Assembly: GCA_020050685.1 (NCBI GenBank)
Contig: JAGVKG010000025.1
Span: forward strand, 62,001 to 126,000
From: Candidatus Obscuribacterales bacterium
Lineage (GTDB): Bacteria > Cyanobacteriota > Vampirovibrionia > Obscuribacterales > Obscuribacteraceae
Direction: 5' to 3'
Length of the DNA stretch: 64,000 bases
The notes beneath the pieces were generated by a model. That model worked only from the letters and a program-made list of their open reading frames with translations. It was not told where the DNA came from and made no database searches. Positions 52,092 through 61,316 of the stretch are shown here, piece by piece (position 1 is the first letter of the stretch; each line of letters opens with the position of its first letter). A program made the position numbers and the translations under genes.

Positions 52092-54863
52092 ATGATCAGC
52101 ACCACTGAAACAGGCCAGAAAAAAGGTCAAGCTACAAAGAATCAAACAAAAAGAGTCTTTCAGTTTGCCGATGCATTTAAGGCCTTCGATGGCAATCGCG
52201 GCACGATGCGCGAAGCGCTGGGTGGCAAAGGTGCAGGACTGGCGGAAATGACTGCCAGTGGTGTCAATGTACCGCCTGGTATCACAGTGATTACCGCCTC
52301 GTGCCGCGAATATTCAAACAATGGGCAATCGATGCCGCAAGGTTTGATGGAAGAAATCAAACAAGAACTGAGCCTGATTGAAGCGAAAGTCGGACGCAAG
52401 TTGGGTGATGCAGAAAAACCGCTTTTGATTTCGGTTCGCTCCGGTGCAAAGTTTTCCATGCCTGGCATGATGGATACGATTTTGAACTTGGGTTTGAATG
52501 AAAAAACCGTTGCATCATTAGCAAAAATGACAGGCAATAAACGTTTTGCTTGGGACAGCTACCGCCGCTTTATTCAAATGTATGCAAGCGTCGTCTTAGA
52601 ACTGAGCAAAGACAAGTTTGAAGATTTGATTGAAGATAAGAAAGACGAACTTGGTATCACTTTGGATACGGAGTTTACTGCCGAACAGCTGGAAGAACTG
52701 GCAAATGAATTTAAACAGCTGGTCAAAAAGGTTTCGGGCAAACCCTTCCCAGAAAATACCGATGAACAACTGGCGCTTGCCGTAGAAGCTGTATTTAAAT
52801 CCTGGAATAACAGTCGGGCAATTTACTATCGCAATCTGAACAAAATTGATCACAACCTCGGCACCGCAGTCAACATTCAAGCCATGGTATTTGGCAATAT
52901 GGATGATACTTCGGCAACCGGTGTTTGCTTCACCAGAAATCCTTCCACCGGTGAAAAGACTCTGTATGGCGAATATCTCGTTAATGCCCAAGGTGAAGAT
53001 GTGGTGGCAGGCACGCGCACTCCAAAGAAAATATCCGAGATGGGCAAAGAAATGCCAAAGGTCTATGAAGAGCTGATAGCGACAGCGGCCAAATTGGAAA
53101 GTCATTATCGTGACATGCAGGACATTGAGTTTACCGTCGAACAAGGTAAGCTTTATTTATTGCAAACTCGTACGGGCAAACGTACAGCAGCAGCCGCTGT
53201 GAAAGTGGCCTGCGACCTAGCTTCCGAAAAAATCATCAACAAGAACGAAGCACTCGGTAGAGTCGAGCCATTGCAGTTAAATCAATTGCTTTTGCCCAGC
53301 TTTGATTTTGAAGATAAGGACAAAGCAAAAAAATCAGGCAGACACTTAGCCACCGGTTTAAATGCATCGCCGGGAGCGGCAATTGGTGAAATTGTCTTTG
53401 ACCCTAACGAATCAGAATCTTTATCCAAGCAAGGCAGAAAGGTTATTTTAGTACGCGTAGAAACTTGCCCGGATGATATTCATGGCATTGTCCCAGCGCA
53501 AGGTGTGGTCACCAGTCGTGGTGGCATGACCAGTCACGCGGCCGTCGTGGCTCGCGGAATGGGCAAACCTTGTGTGGCTGGTTGTGAATCTTTCAAAGTT
53601 GATTTACAAAAGCAAGAAGTACAAGTGGCTGGCACCAATCAGATTTTGCGTAAAGGCGAAATAATTTCTATTGATGGATCGACCGGCGAAATATTCAAAG
53701 GTGCAATCAAGACACAGGATCCAAATCTTTCCAAGGAATTTGGCACGCTTTTGCAGTGGGCAGATGAAGTACGCAAGCTCGGGGTACGAGCCAATGCCGA
53801 TACTCCGGACGATGCTAAAGTGGCTCGCCAATTTGGGGCAGCCGGAATTGGACTTTGCCGCACAGAACACATGTTCATGAGCCAAGAGCGCCTACCTGTT
53901 GTGCAGCAAATGATCATGGCTGCAAACGATAGCGATCGCGCGCTGGCTCTGGCAAAACTTTTGCCCATGCAAAAGGAAGACTTCATTGGCATATTTAAGG
54001 CCATGGAAGGTCTGCCGGTAACAATCAGACTCTTAGATCCACCACTACATGAATTCCTGCCAAAACTTTCCGAGTTAATTGCTCAAGTGGCAACTTTGCG
54101 GGCAACTAGTCCTAAGTCGCCAGAGCTAAAAGCAAAAGAGACTCTTCTGAGAAAGGTCGAAGAACTGCATGAATCCAATCCGATGATGGGCTTGCGTGGC
54201 TGCCGTCTGGGACTTTTGTATCCGGACATTTCTAAAATGCAAGTGCAAGCAATTTTTGAAGCAGCAGTTGCCTTGAAAAAGGACGGTAAAAACGTCCATC
54301 CGGAAATCATGATTCCCCTGGTTGGACACGTAAATGAATTGAAGGTAGCAAGAACTGAACTTGAGCAAGTAGCCAAAGATGTAATGCAGAGGGAACAGAC
54401 TACTGTCGACTACAAGTTCGGCACCATGATCGAAATTCCGCGTGCTTGCCTAACTGCCGATGAAATTGCCGAACATGCAGAGTTCTTTAGCTTCGGCACA
54501 AACGACTTGACTCAAATGACTTTTGGTTACAGTCGTGACGATGCAGAAGGCAAATTCTTGCAACGCTATATGGAAGGTATCGATTGCCTGGGCGAAAAAC
54601 AAAAGATCTTGAACGAAAACCCATTTGAAGTTTTGGATCGCAATGGCGTGGGCAAATTGATGAAAATTGCCGTCGAGCAGGGACTAAAGGCCCGTCCGGA
54701 TCTCAAGCTTGGCATCTGTGGCGAACATGGTGGCGAACCATCCTCAATTGCCTTTGCTCATCAAATTGGTTTGTCCTATGTCAGTTGTTCTCCTTATCGC
54801 GTACCAGTTGCTCGCTTAGCAGCCGCTCAAGCGATTCTGGACATCAGCGAAAAAGACAAATAA
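52092..54863 (+). CDS. ppdK: Pyruvate, phosphate dikinase
   Basis: A 923-aa enzyme interconverting pyruvate, ATP and Pi with PEP, AMP and PPi, for gluconeogenesis or glycolysis. The N-terminal ATP-grasp domain begins with GNRGTMREALGGKGAGLAEM in pieces. The phospho-carrier His482 lies in GGMTSHAAV, and Cys876 in ICGEHGGEP closes the PEP/pyruvate barrel. The regulatory Thr precedes the His as in regulated PPDKs. The ATG at 52092 has an AAGGAGC site; an in-frame start at 51981 lies inside the regulator gene and is rejected. Length is normal. Confidence 0.96.
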   Translation: MISTTETGQKKGQATKNQTKRVFQFADAFKAFDGNRGTMREALGGKGAGLAEMTASGVNVPPGITVITASCREYSNNGQSMPQGLMEEIKQELSLIEAKVGRKLGDAEKPLLISVRSGAKFSMPGMMDTILNLGLNEKTVASLAKMTGNKRFAWDSYRRFIQMYASVVLELSKDKFEDLIEDKKDELGITLDTEFTAEQLEELANEFKQLVKKVSGKPFPENTDEQLALAVEAVFKSWNNSRAIYYRNLNKIDHNLGTAVNIQAMVFGNMDDTSATGVCFTRNPSTGEKTLYGEYLVNAQGEDVVAGTRTPKKISEMGKEMPKVYEELIATAAKLESHYRDMQDIEFTVEQGKLYLLQTRTGKRTAAAAVKVACDLASEKIINKNEALGRVEPLQLNQLLLPSFDFEDKDKAKKSGRHLATGLNASPGAAIGEIVFDPNESESLSKQGRKVILVRVETCPDDIHGIVPAQGVVTSRGGMTSHAAVVARGMGKPCVAGCESFKVDLQKQEVQVAGTNQILRKGEIISIDGSTGEIFKGAIKTQDPNLSKEFGTLLQWADEVRKLGVRANADTPDDAKVARQFGAAGIGLCRTEHMFMSQERLPVVQQMIMAANDSDRALALAKLLPMQKEDFIGIFKAMEGLPVTIRLLDPPLHEFLPKLSELIAQVATLRATSPKSPELKAKETLLRKVEELHESNPMMGLRGCRLGLLYPDISKMQVQAIFEAAVALKKDGKNVHPEIMIPLVGHVNELKVARTELEQVAKDVMQREQTTVDYKFGTMIEIPRACLTADEIAEHAEFFSFGTNDLTQMTFGYSRDDAEGKFLQRYMEGIDCLGEKQKILNENPFEVLDRNGVGKLMKIAVEQGLKARPDLKLGICGEHGGEPSSIAFAHQIGLSYVSCSPYRVPVARLAAAQAILDISEKDK

Positions 54864-54876
54864 CGAGGGAAAAATC

Positions 54877-55233
54877 GTGACAGAAAAAATTACCGTATAC
54901 GAAAAACCCACTTGCACAAAATGCCGCGAAGTAGACAAAGTCTTGCGCGAAAGTGGTATCGATTACGAGAAGATCAATTACTACGTTGAACCACTGACGC
55001 AAGACAAGCTAAAAAAGCTAATTGATAAAATGGGCATTGAGGCCAGTGAACTTTTGCGCACAAGCGAACCAATTTATCGCGAACTGAAATTGGCCCAAGC
55101 CGACAAGAGCGAGAAAGAATTGATTGCCTTGATGGTGAAACATCCGGATTTAATTCAAAGACCAATTGTCGAACGCGGGACGAAAGCCGTCTTAGGCAGA
55201 CCAGTAGAAAATATCAAAGCGCTATTGCAGTAG
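54877..55233 (+). CDS. ArsC/Spx-family thioredoxin-fold protein
   Basis: A 118-aa protein of the ArsC family (arsenate reductase-like, Spx/YffB). CTKC at residues about 13-16 is the redox pair, with EKPTC at the strand end and VERGTKAVLGRP near the C-terminus holding the basic residues typical of the family. A GTG start at 54877 follows GAGGGAAAAA. It lies 13 bp after ppdK and may be in the same transcript. Whether it reduces arsenate or acts as a regulator is not decided by sequence; no ars genes are nearby. Confidence 0.85.
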   Translation: MTEKITVYEKPTCTKCREVDKVLRESGIDYEKINYYVEPLTQDKLKKLIDKMGIEASELLRTSEPIYRELKLAQADKSEKELIALMVKHPDLIQRPIVERGTKAVLGRPVENIKALLQ

Positions 55234-55262
55234 TAGGCCACCTGCTAGCATAGGGAGTCAAG

Positions 55263-56108
55263 CTAACGAGAGGCGGGCACCCGTTTACTTATTGCCGCAA
55301 CTAACCCTGGTGCAAGACCGGATAGCCTTTCAATAAAGACTCCCGGTGTGGTGAGAATGATTTCGCGGCTGCCTCCAGCATTACAGGCTTTGATGATTTC
55401 TCTGGCCGCATCTTCTGAGCTGATGCTCAAATGATTGCGCATCAACCAACCTTGCAAGTCTGACTTTTGAGCAATGAAAGTTGGATTGCGGCTGGCATTA
55501 TGTTGATTATTCTCAAAAAATTCCGTACGCACCCAGCCAGGGCAAACGGTAATCACATCAATGCCTTCTGGTGCAAGCTCAGCTGCCAGACCTTCGGAAA
55601 AACCTGTCATAGCAAACTTAGAAGCCGAGTAACAAACGGAGCCTGGAAACGATACTTTGCCGGCCACGGATGAGACGTTGACTATTTTGCCTGAGTGTTG
55701 CTTGAGGAAATGCGGTAAGGCTGCATAAGTAGCGTAAATCGCTCCAAAGAAGTTAACCGAAAAGACGTGTTGCCAATCCTCTGGTGTAATTGATGTAACT
55801 GGACCAGGTTTAGCCAGACCAGCATTGTTCACCAAAAGATCTATTTTGCCATAGTGGCTAAGACAAAGATCAATCGCTTCTTGCGCAATATCTTGCTTGC
55901 CAATGTCACCGGCTAAAACACAAGCAACACCTCCTGCTTGTCGCACAAGATTTGCCGTCTCTTCCAAAGGCTCTTGCCTTCTCGCATTAAGCACAAGTTT
56001 GGCTTTGTATCTTTTTGCCAGCTCAATAGCCAGGGCTCGACCGATACCTGAGGATGCGCCTGTTATTACTGCTTTAACTTCCTGTTGCAAATTCCAGCTT
56101 TCCACCAT
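55263..56108 (-). CDS. Short-chain dehydrogenase/reductase
   Basis: A 281-aa SDR oxidoreductase with the Rossmann TGASSGIG motif, NNAG, and the catalytic Ser-Tyr-Lys set in VSSVAG and YSASK. ATG 56108 has a GGGAG site 5-6 nt upstream; ATG 56138 would add ten residues with a weaker site. Substrate unknown. Its upstream neighbour on the same strand ends only 39 bp away, so the two may be co-transcribed. Confidence 0.9.
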   Translation of the reverse strand: MVESWNLQQEVKAVITGASSGIGRALAIELAKRYKAKLVLNARRQEPLEETANLVRQAGGVACVLAGDIGKQDIAQEAIDLCLSHYGKIDLLVNNAGLAKPGPVTSITPEDWQHVFSVNFFGAIYATYAALPHFLKQHSGKIVNVSSVAGKVSFPGSVCYSASKFAMTGFSEGLAAELAPEGIDVITVCPGWVRTEFFENNQHNASRNPTFIAQKSDLQGWLMRNHLSISSEDAAREIIKACNAGGSREIILTTPGVFIERLSGLAPGLVAAISKRVPASR

Positions 56109-56147
56109 TTTTTCTCCCTCGACAATTTGTCTTTTCATTTCGTATCT

Positions 56148-57278
56148 TCAAATCAATAGCCATAAAGTTTCAATGCCATACAAAGCCAGAATTTCAGAGA
56201 ATTGTGGATCATATTCTTTCGTTAGCAAGACACTTTTGAAAGTTTCAAATGGGCTAACATCTTCCAATTTTTTTCTATACTCAAGTACAAGACGATTGGC
56301 TTCCCTGGTGGGCATGAAGCCCAGATCAAGGCGACGCAGGTGCAAAGCAAGTTCTAAATCTGCCAAGAAACAGAAGGTCAAGCCAATCACAGAGACTGCC
56401 ACGATGCCCATATCCAATGCCCAAGCGAATTTAATGATAAACACTTCGCCAAACAGAACAAACAATGTCAGAAACGCGAAGGCAAAGCGCGTAAACCAAG
56501 TAATAAAAGCAATCACAAGACGCAAGATTACCAGACGAACGTCTTCTCGCTTAACGTGCTCAAGCACATCCTTTACTTCGGAATAGAGGGGAATGAACTT
56601 ACGCACAAACCAAATTGTCCTAAATAGGATCGCATTAAGAGAGGAAGCCACTATAAAACAGGCTATCGCCTGCCAGGGCAAACTATGAGCAAGCAAGACA
56701 AAAGGCAAGATACAAGCGCTCAGTGTAACAACAACTACCGCCAGCCAAAGTTGCTTTCGCCGGAATTTGCTTTGCCTTTGGTACTCGCCAGGAAGCAAAA
56801 GCAATTGATTTGCCTGCATATCCACTTCGATTTCTCTGCCAACAATTTCTTCCAATCCAGAACCAAAGATTTCTGTCAGCAAACGCATGATCAAAGTGGG
56901 CGAAAAATACTTCTTTAAATGTAAGGGATCTTTGATCACTTTAGCAACAACATGTCTCAGCTTCTGCCAAACAAATTGATAAACCCGCCAAGCAAAAAAT
57001 ATTAGGCCGATACCAACTCTTTCTCTTTTCTTAGGGATTGGCAGGACTTGAGCCACCCTTTCGCTAGCTTTAGTTTGCAAATGATCTTTTATTTTCAAGG
57101 CAATTTCTTTTTCATAGGGCGCAAATTCACAGTCTTGCCAATTAGTTTTGAGAACTCTGTGGACAAGATCGACGATCATAACTAAAAGAGTATGCGTCAT
57201 ATCGCCGCCGGAAGCTAAATAAGCCAGTTCGGCTGGTCGAAGTTCTGTTTTCCCTTTCCAATTGCTTTGTTGGAACAT
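56148..57278 (-). CDS. Multi-pass membrane protein of unknown function
   Basis: Not recognised. 376 aa with a cytoplasmic N-terminus that begins TELRPAELAYLASGGD, similar to the N-terminal motif of TIGR04222-like membrane proteins. Basic helices follow, then two membrane helices (about residues 180-220) and two more (about 250-300), and a C-terminal soluble helical tail. It has no enzymatic motif. The start is ATG 57278. It faces the candidate structured RNA and the FecR gene across a 413-bp region. Confidence 0.6.
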   Translation of the reverse strand: MFQQSNWKGKTELRPAELAYLASGGDMTHTLLVMIVDLVHRVLKTNWQDCEFAPYEKEIALKIKDHLQTKASERVAQVLPIPKKRERVGIGLIFFAWRVYQFVWQKLRHVVAKVIKDPLHLKKYFSPTLIMRLLTEIFGSGLEEIVGREIEVDMQANQLLLLPGEYQRQSKFRRKQLWLAVVVVTLSACILPFVLLAHSLPWQAIACFIVASSLNAILFRTIWFVRKFIPLYSEVKDVLEHVKREDVRLVILRLVIAFITWFTRFAFAFLTLFVLFGEVFIIKFAWALDMGIVAVSVIGLTFCFLADLELALHLRRLDLGFMPTREANRLVLEYRKKLEDVSPFETFKSVLLTKEYDPQFSEILALYGIETLWLLI

Positions 57279-57362
57279 ATTTGTCTAATATAGAGTCATA
57301 ACCTAGCGGGGAGAGATTTACAGGGCATTGTGCCATGGAAAAATTGGACCCATCAATTCTAA

Positions 57363-57530
57363 CGCTTTTCAGGCTTGGCCGTGGAGGCCTTGGTGTGGAA
57401 TTCGCGCTCGCAGGGGCAAAGATGTCCGGTTTGCTGCAAGATTACTTCCAGTGAGCTGGCAACGGCTGGTCATCTGCGCGCCCAGCAGCTCCTGCGTCGC
57501 GAAACCCACAACATAAGCAAAAATAAAGCG
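57363..57530 (+). ncRNA. Candidate structured RNA, 6S-like
   Basis: In the otherwise featureless 413-bp gap 57279-57691, a GC-rich block folds into a long interrupted hairpin. Paired arms are CGCTTT/AAAGCG (57363-57368/57525-57530), TGTGG/CCACA (57394-57398/57506-57510), TTCGCG/CGCGAA (57401-57406/57498-57503) and CGCAGGGGC/GCTCCTGCG (57409-57417/57488-57496, one G-U). The innermost is AGATG/CATCT (57420-57424/57471-57475). An inner CCAG-TGAG-CTGG hairpin sits at 57448-57459. Length and rod shape with internal bubbles recall 6S RNA. A possible plus-strand promoter, TTGCTT (57262-57267), 18 bp, TAATAT (57286-57291), lies upstream. Strand is tentative; signal recognition particle and RNase P motifs are absent. 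Confidence 0.45.
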
Positions 57531-57691
57531 GATTAGAGCTCATACTTCACATTCAACTCACGTTGTTCCATCTAGCATCAGGTTAGAGTGGGGCAGCGGG
57601 GCAGTCATTTGGCGCATCTCATAGATTGTGAGAGTAGGCTAATTAAATATACAAGTCTTGCGCAATCGAGATTTTGAAGGGGTGTAAGGGC

Positions 57692-58960
57692 ATGGCATAT
57701 TTGGGCAGACACTTTCGAGAAAGAACAATTACTAAGTCAACAAAATTATTGGCCTTGATTTTTTCGATCACCCTAGCGGGGGATTTTATTCTTGTTTGTC
57801 CAGCGAAAGCCGCATCACCTGCCGCTGAAGTAGCAACCGCCAAATTAACCGAAGCGCATGGCAATATCTTCAAGCGTGGCTTTATTGATTGGACCAAGGA
57901 AACTTGGGCAGATCCTGAACCGGCTATCATCGGCGATGCCTTACATGAAGGCATGCAAATTGGCACCGGCGATAAATCATGGGCACAAGTAACCTGGCCA
58001 AATGTAACAACCAGAGCCTGGTCCAACACTGTCTTTGCTATTGCCCCTAATCAAAAGCTTGTTTATTTAATTGGCGGCGAAATGCTCTTTAATCTTAAGA
58101 AGGAAAGAAAAGACAAAAGTGCATATTTGATCTGGACAAAGACATTGCAAGCACGCATTCGTGGCACCACCGTCTTAGTCCAAGCTTTGCCTACTTCCTC
58201 AAAGATTACAGTTCTAGAAGGAACTATTGATGTGATGAATCGCATTGATCACAGTTTAGTGCGTCTCACTCCCGGCTGTGTCCTGGAAATTAAAACACCA
58301 GAAGAAAACCCGCAAGAAAAAAGGCAAGCAAGCGAGACAAAGAAGATTTCCCTGCAAAAGAGTTCGCCAAAAGCACTTTTTTCTTCCGAAAAATCATTCA
58401 CAGAAATTACGTCTGCCGATCCGGATGCTTTGGCCAACCATCCTTTAGTAGTTGGATTTGAGAGTAAACTTGAAAGCAAACCGCTGGTTGATGACTCTCT
58501 CGAAGAAATGCCTCGTCTAGCTACCCAAGAAACGGATAAGGATTTTGACCAAGCTATAGTGAAAGTGGACAAATCGTTGTGCAAACAATTGCATGTGGTT
58601 CGCGTACCGATCAATATTCCTTATTTAATTGGTCCGGATTTAGGCAAAGATATTTCCATTGCTCAAGAAGCGCTCTATAACTCACCACCGTCCGGCACAA
58701 TTGCTCAAGGTGATCTGGATGATAAAAATGGTAAAAAACTCGAAACCGCCTTCACAACAATTTCGGAGCACGTGGGTCGGCAAATAACCAATGCCACCAC
58801 ATTGCGACCAAGCACTTTCTTTGTGCCAAGCAATACGAATTTCATTCCGGTGCAAACACAAACCTTTGTGCAACAAACACGCTCAATGCCATCGACCACT
58901 TCCACATCGCCGCCCAATTATAAACCCGGGCCTAACAATTTCCAAAAAACGGGTCCTTAA
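57692..58960 (+). CDS. Exported FecR-domain protein
   Basis: A 422-aa exported protein with a signal peptide (about residues 1-40, cleavage near AKAAS). The FecR-like domain (about 45-200) has KLTEAHGNIFKRG at its start and GGEMLFNLKKE and IRGTTVLVQALP later, the family's beta-rich features. A Ser/Thr/Pro-rich C-terminal half follows, including NPQEKRQASETKK and a Pro/Asn-rich tail, suggesting surface exposure. The ATG at 57692 follows a GGGGTGTAAGGG stretch. It starts an operon with the CHASE2 kinase. FecR proteins commonly act in extracytoplasmic signalling; here CHASE2 could sense or process its product. Confidence 0.8.
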   Translation: MAYLGRHFRERTITKSTKLLALIFSITLAGDFILVCPAKAASPAAEVATAKLTEAHGNIFKRGFIDWTKETWADPEPAIIGDALHEGMQIGTGDKSWAQVTWPNVTTRAWSNTVFAIAPNQKLVYLIGGEMLFNLKKERKDKSAYLIWTKTLQARIRGTTVLVQALPTSSKITVLEGTIDVMNRIDHSLVRLTPGCVLEIKTPEENPQEKRQASETKKISLQKSSPKALFSSEKSFTEITSADPDALANHPLVVGFESKLESKPLVDDSLEEMPRLATQETDKDFDQAIVKVDKSLCKQLHVVRVPINIPYLIGPDLGKDISIAQEALYNSPPSGTIAQGDLDDKNGKKLETAFTTISEHVGRQITNATTLRPSTFFVPSNTNFIPVQTQTFVQQTRSMPSTTSTSPPNYKPGPNNFQKTGP

Positions 58961-58982
58961 TCGGAAAGGATAACTAAGGCTT

Positions 58983-61316
58983 ATGCGCGGTAGATTCGAG
59001 CCTAAATCTAGTGGCAAACACTTTTTGCTTAGTTTGTTTGCAGTTTATGTTGTCGTAGCAATTTTGTTTACGGTGATTTTGCAAACTACACAACTATTTG
59101 CCAGGCAAGAATTGCAAACAATCAACAAGCGATTTGAAATGCGACCTTGGCTTTCATGGTCACAAGAAAGCCTGACCAGACTAAACCCCGAGAGACTCTG
59201 GCAATATCATCAAGCGCATGAAATACCACGCCAATGGTGGGCTTGGGACTATACACTTAGTTGGCTGATTGAAAATAATCATCCAAAAGCGATGAATAAG
59301 TTTGTCATCTTCAATCATTTGTTGGAAGATGAACCGCCGGCAGAGGCAATTGCCACATTCCCTTGGATGAAACCATTGTTGCATCATCCTTTGCCTCGCA
59401 CAGCATTAGCGGAAGCAATTAGTTTCATTGCTAAATCAGATGCCCGTTTGATTATTCTGGATAACGACTTTCCTCAATATTCGGAAGATGATTCTGCTTT
59501 AGCTAAAGCGATTCACGATGCATCTTCCGGGAAAACATCGGGAAAGCCAGTACCGGTTTTAACAGCCAGAACGATAAATCGCCGGCAGCAAGCCAACATT
59601 ATTGCCCTGGAAATTCCCTCGGCACCATCCGGATTATTGCATGAGCTGCAGGCATTGGAGCCAAGCAGTCAATCACCACGCGATGTGATGAATAAATTTA
59701 CTGGCATTACTGGCATCTTGCCGGATGAAGACCAAGTAGTGCGCACACTCGCAGTACGTATTCGTGGCATCGATGGCCGTCTGCATGAGTCCATTGCACT
59801 TAGGGCTCTGTCCAGTCTCGGGCAATTGCCCCAAGGAATTTCCGAAGCCCTGCCTGACGCCATGGACATTGATTTTTCCATGCCACCAAATTCAGAACTT
59901 TATCCCGTGCGGCCCATGACATATTTATTGGACCCGGAACGCAAGAGAGCCTTGCAATCACAAAACGAACATGCGGGCGATGTGACCTTAAAAAATACCA
60001 TCGTCGTAATCGGCGATGGCGTAACTGACGTTTACAGCACACCGCTGACAAACACCGGACTAAATCAGATGAGCGGAGCCGAGATTCTTGTTCATGGCAT
60101 TGAAACGATTGCCCGCGGCAGTTGGCCTACCAGGCTGGATGGTCTAAGTGCGATTTTCTATTCAACCTTGATTAGTTTAGCTGGTGGCTTAATTTGGATT
60201 GCCTCCAAGAGCGTGCAATATAAAGTACTGGGGATAGCCCAAGACAGAAAGACGCCAGGAATTTTGATCATGTTGATCGACATGACTTGCATGCTGGCTA
60301 CACTTTATGGTGCATTCTTAGTTGCTTGCCTAGCATTTGCTTATTGGTCCTTAATTGTGCCAGTCTTTGTCACAGCCATTTCCTTGGGTGCCGCATCAGT
60401 AGCCTCTCTTTTGTGGGAACGCGAAAACAAACGCCAGGAAGCGTTGGCAGCAAAGTTAGACGCAGCCGAAGAAAAGCTGATTCTTTCCCGCGATAAATAC
60501 GAATCGGATTTGAAACGACAAGAAGCAGAAGCCAAGTCACGCGAAATTCTTTTGGACAGACAACGCCGACAAGAATTTGTCCGCCGTATCAACCATGATC
60601 TTAATGCACCAGTAACTGTGCTCAATTGGATTTTATCGGATCTTGAACATGAGGGTTTCGATACACCGGATGCCCAAGAAAAAATTGCCCGCATGTCCAA
60701 AAATTCGGACAAGCTTTGTGGCTTAATAGATCAGCTTGTCCAATCTTACGATTACGATACTGAACCTGGTGCTCATGATAAAAGTGCTGTTTGCGACTTA
60801 ACCAAAATAGTTTCGGATTGTCTTGATTTACAAAAACCACTGGCACAAATGCATTCATCTCAGATTGAACAAGAACTACCAGATGCACCACTACTAACTG
60901 AAGCAAGCAGCCTGGAAGTTTCGCGCGTGATCGATAATCTGATTCGCAATGCCATCAAACACAATCCACCTGGCACCAAAGTTAGTGTCAAATTGCAAAC
61001 CACCGGTCACCATCACATCGTTGATGTCATCGACAATGGTCAAGGTATCAAGCCGGAGCATATTGAACATATTTTTGAAGCCGGTTATCGAGGGCAAGCC
61101 AATGGCGAGCCACATGCCAAAGACGGCCAAGGTTTAGGACTGGATATTGTAAAGACATTAGTCGAGAGAATGGGTGGTCAAATTTCCACAGAAAGCAAAG
61201 TCGGTGCAGGCACTCGGTTTTCAGTCGTTTTCCCCAGCTCGCTACATGGCGCTGAAGAAATTCATGGTTCCAACGGTAAGAAAATAAAGGATAATGATAA
61301 AGATGAGCAAGACTAA
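58983..61316 (+). CDS. CHASE2-domain sensor histidine kinase
   Basis: A 777-aa membrane kinase. One N-terminal membrane helix (about residues 14-36) is followed by a periplasmic CHASE2 sensor (to about 360) and three C-terminal CHASE2-type membrane helices (about 380-455). Next come a coiled-coil stretch (AAEEKLILSRDKYE) and the HisKA box with His538 in RINHDLNAP. The HATPase domain includes NLIRNAIKHN and DGQGLGLDIVK. The start is ATG 58983, 22 bp after the FecR protein gene. The response regulator follows with overlap, so all three genes form one signalling operon. Confidence 0.93.
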   Translation: MRGRFEPKSSGKHFLLSLFAVYVVVAILFTVILQTTQLFARQELQTINKRFEMRPWLSWSQESLTRLNPERLWQYHQAHEIPRQWWAWDYTLSWLIENNHPKAMNKFVIFNHLLEDEPPAEAIATFPWMKPLLHHPLPRTALAEAISFIAKSDARLIILDNDFPQYSEDDSALAKAIHDASSGKTSGKPVPVLTARTINRRQQANIIALEIPSAPSGLLHELQALEPSSQSPRDVMNKFTGITGILPDEDQVVRTLAVRIRGIDGRLHESIALRALSSLGQLPQGISEALPDAMDIDFSMPPNSELYPVRPMTYLLDPERKRALQSQNEHAGDVTLKNTIVVIGDGVTDVYSTPLTNTGLNQMSGAEILVHGIETIARGSWPTRLDGLSAIFYSTLISLAGGLIWIASKSVQYKVLGIAQDRKTPGILIMLIDMTCMLATLYGAFLVACLAFAYWSLIVPVFVTAISLGAASVASLLWERENKRQEALAAKLDAAEEKLILSRDKYESDLKRQEAEAKSREILLDRQRRQEFVRRINHDLNAPVTVLNWILSDLEHEGFDTPDAQEKIARMSKNSDKLCGLIDQLVQSYDYDTEPGAHDKSAVCDLTKIVSDCLDLQKPLAQMHSSQIEQELPDAPLLTEASSLEVSRVIDNLIRNAIKHNPPGTKVSVKLQTTGHHHIVDVIDNGQGIKPEHIEHIFEAGYRGQANGEPHAKDGQGLGLDIVKTLVERMGGQISTESKVGAGTRFSVVFPSSLHGAEEIHGSNGKKIKDNDKDEQD

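Noticed and set aside
57328-57516. Short open frame in the 413-bp gap
   Set aside because: No ribosome binding site and no protein-like composition; the stretch is better explained by base-paired arms.
57363-57530. Signal recognition particle RNA, RNase P RNA or tRNA
   Set aside because: The SRP core (GGAAG...AGCAG) and RNase P motifs are missing, and there is no T-loop or acceptor stem of a tRNA.
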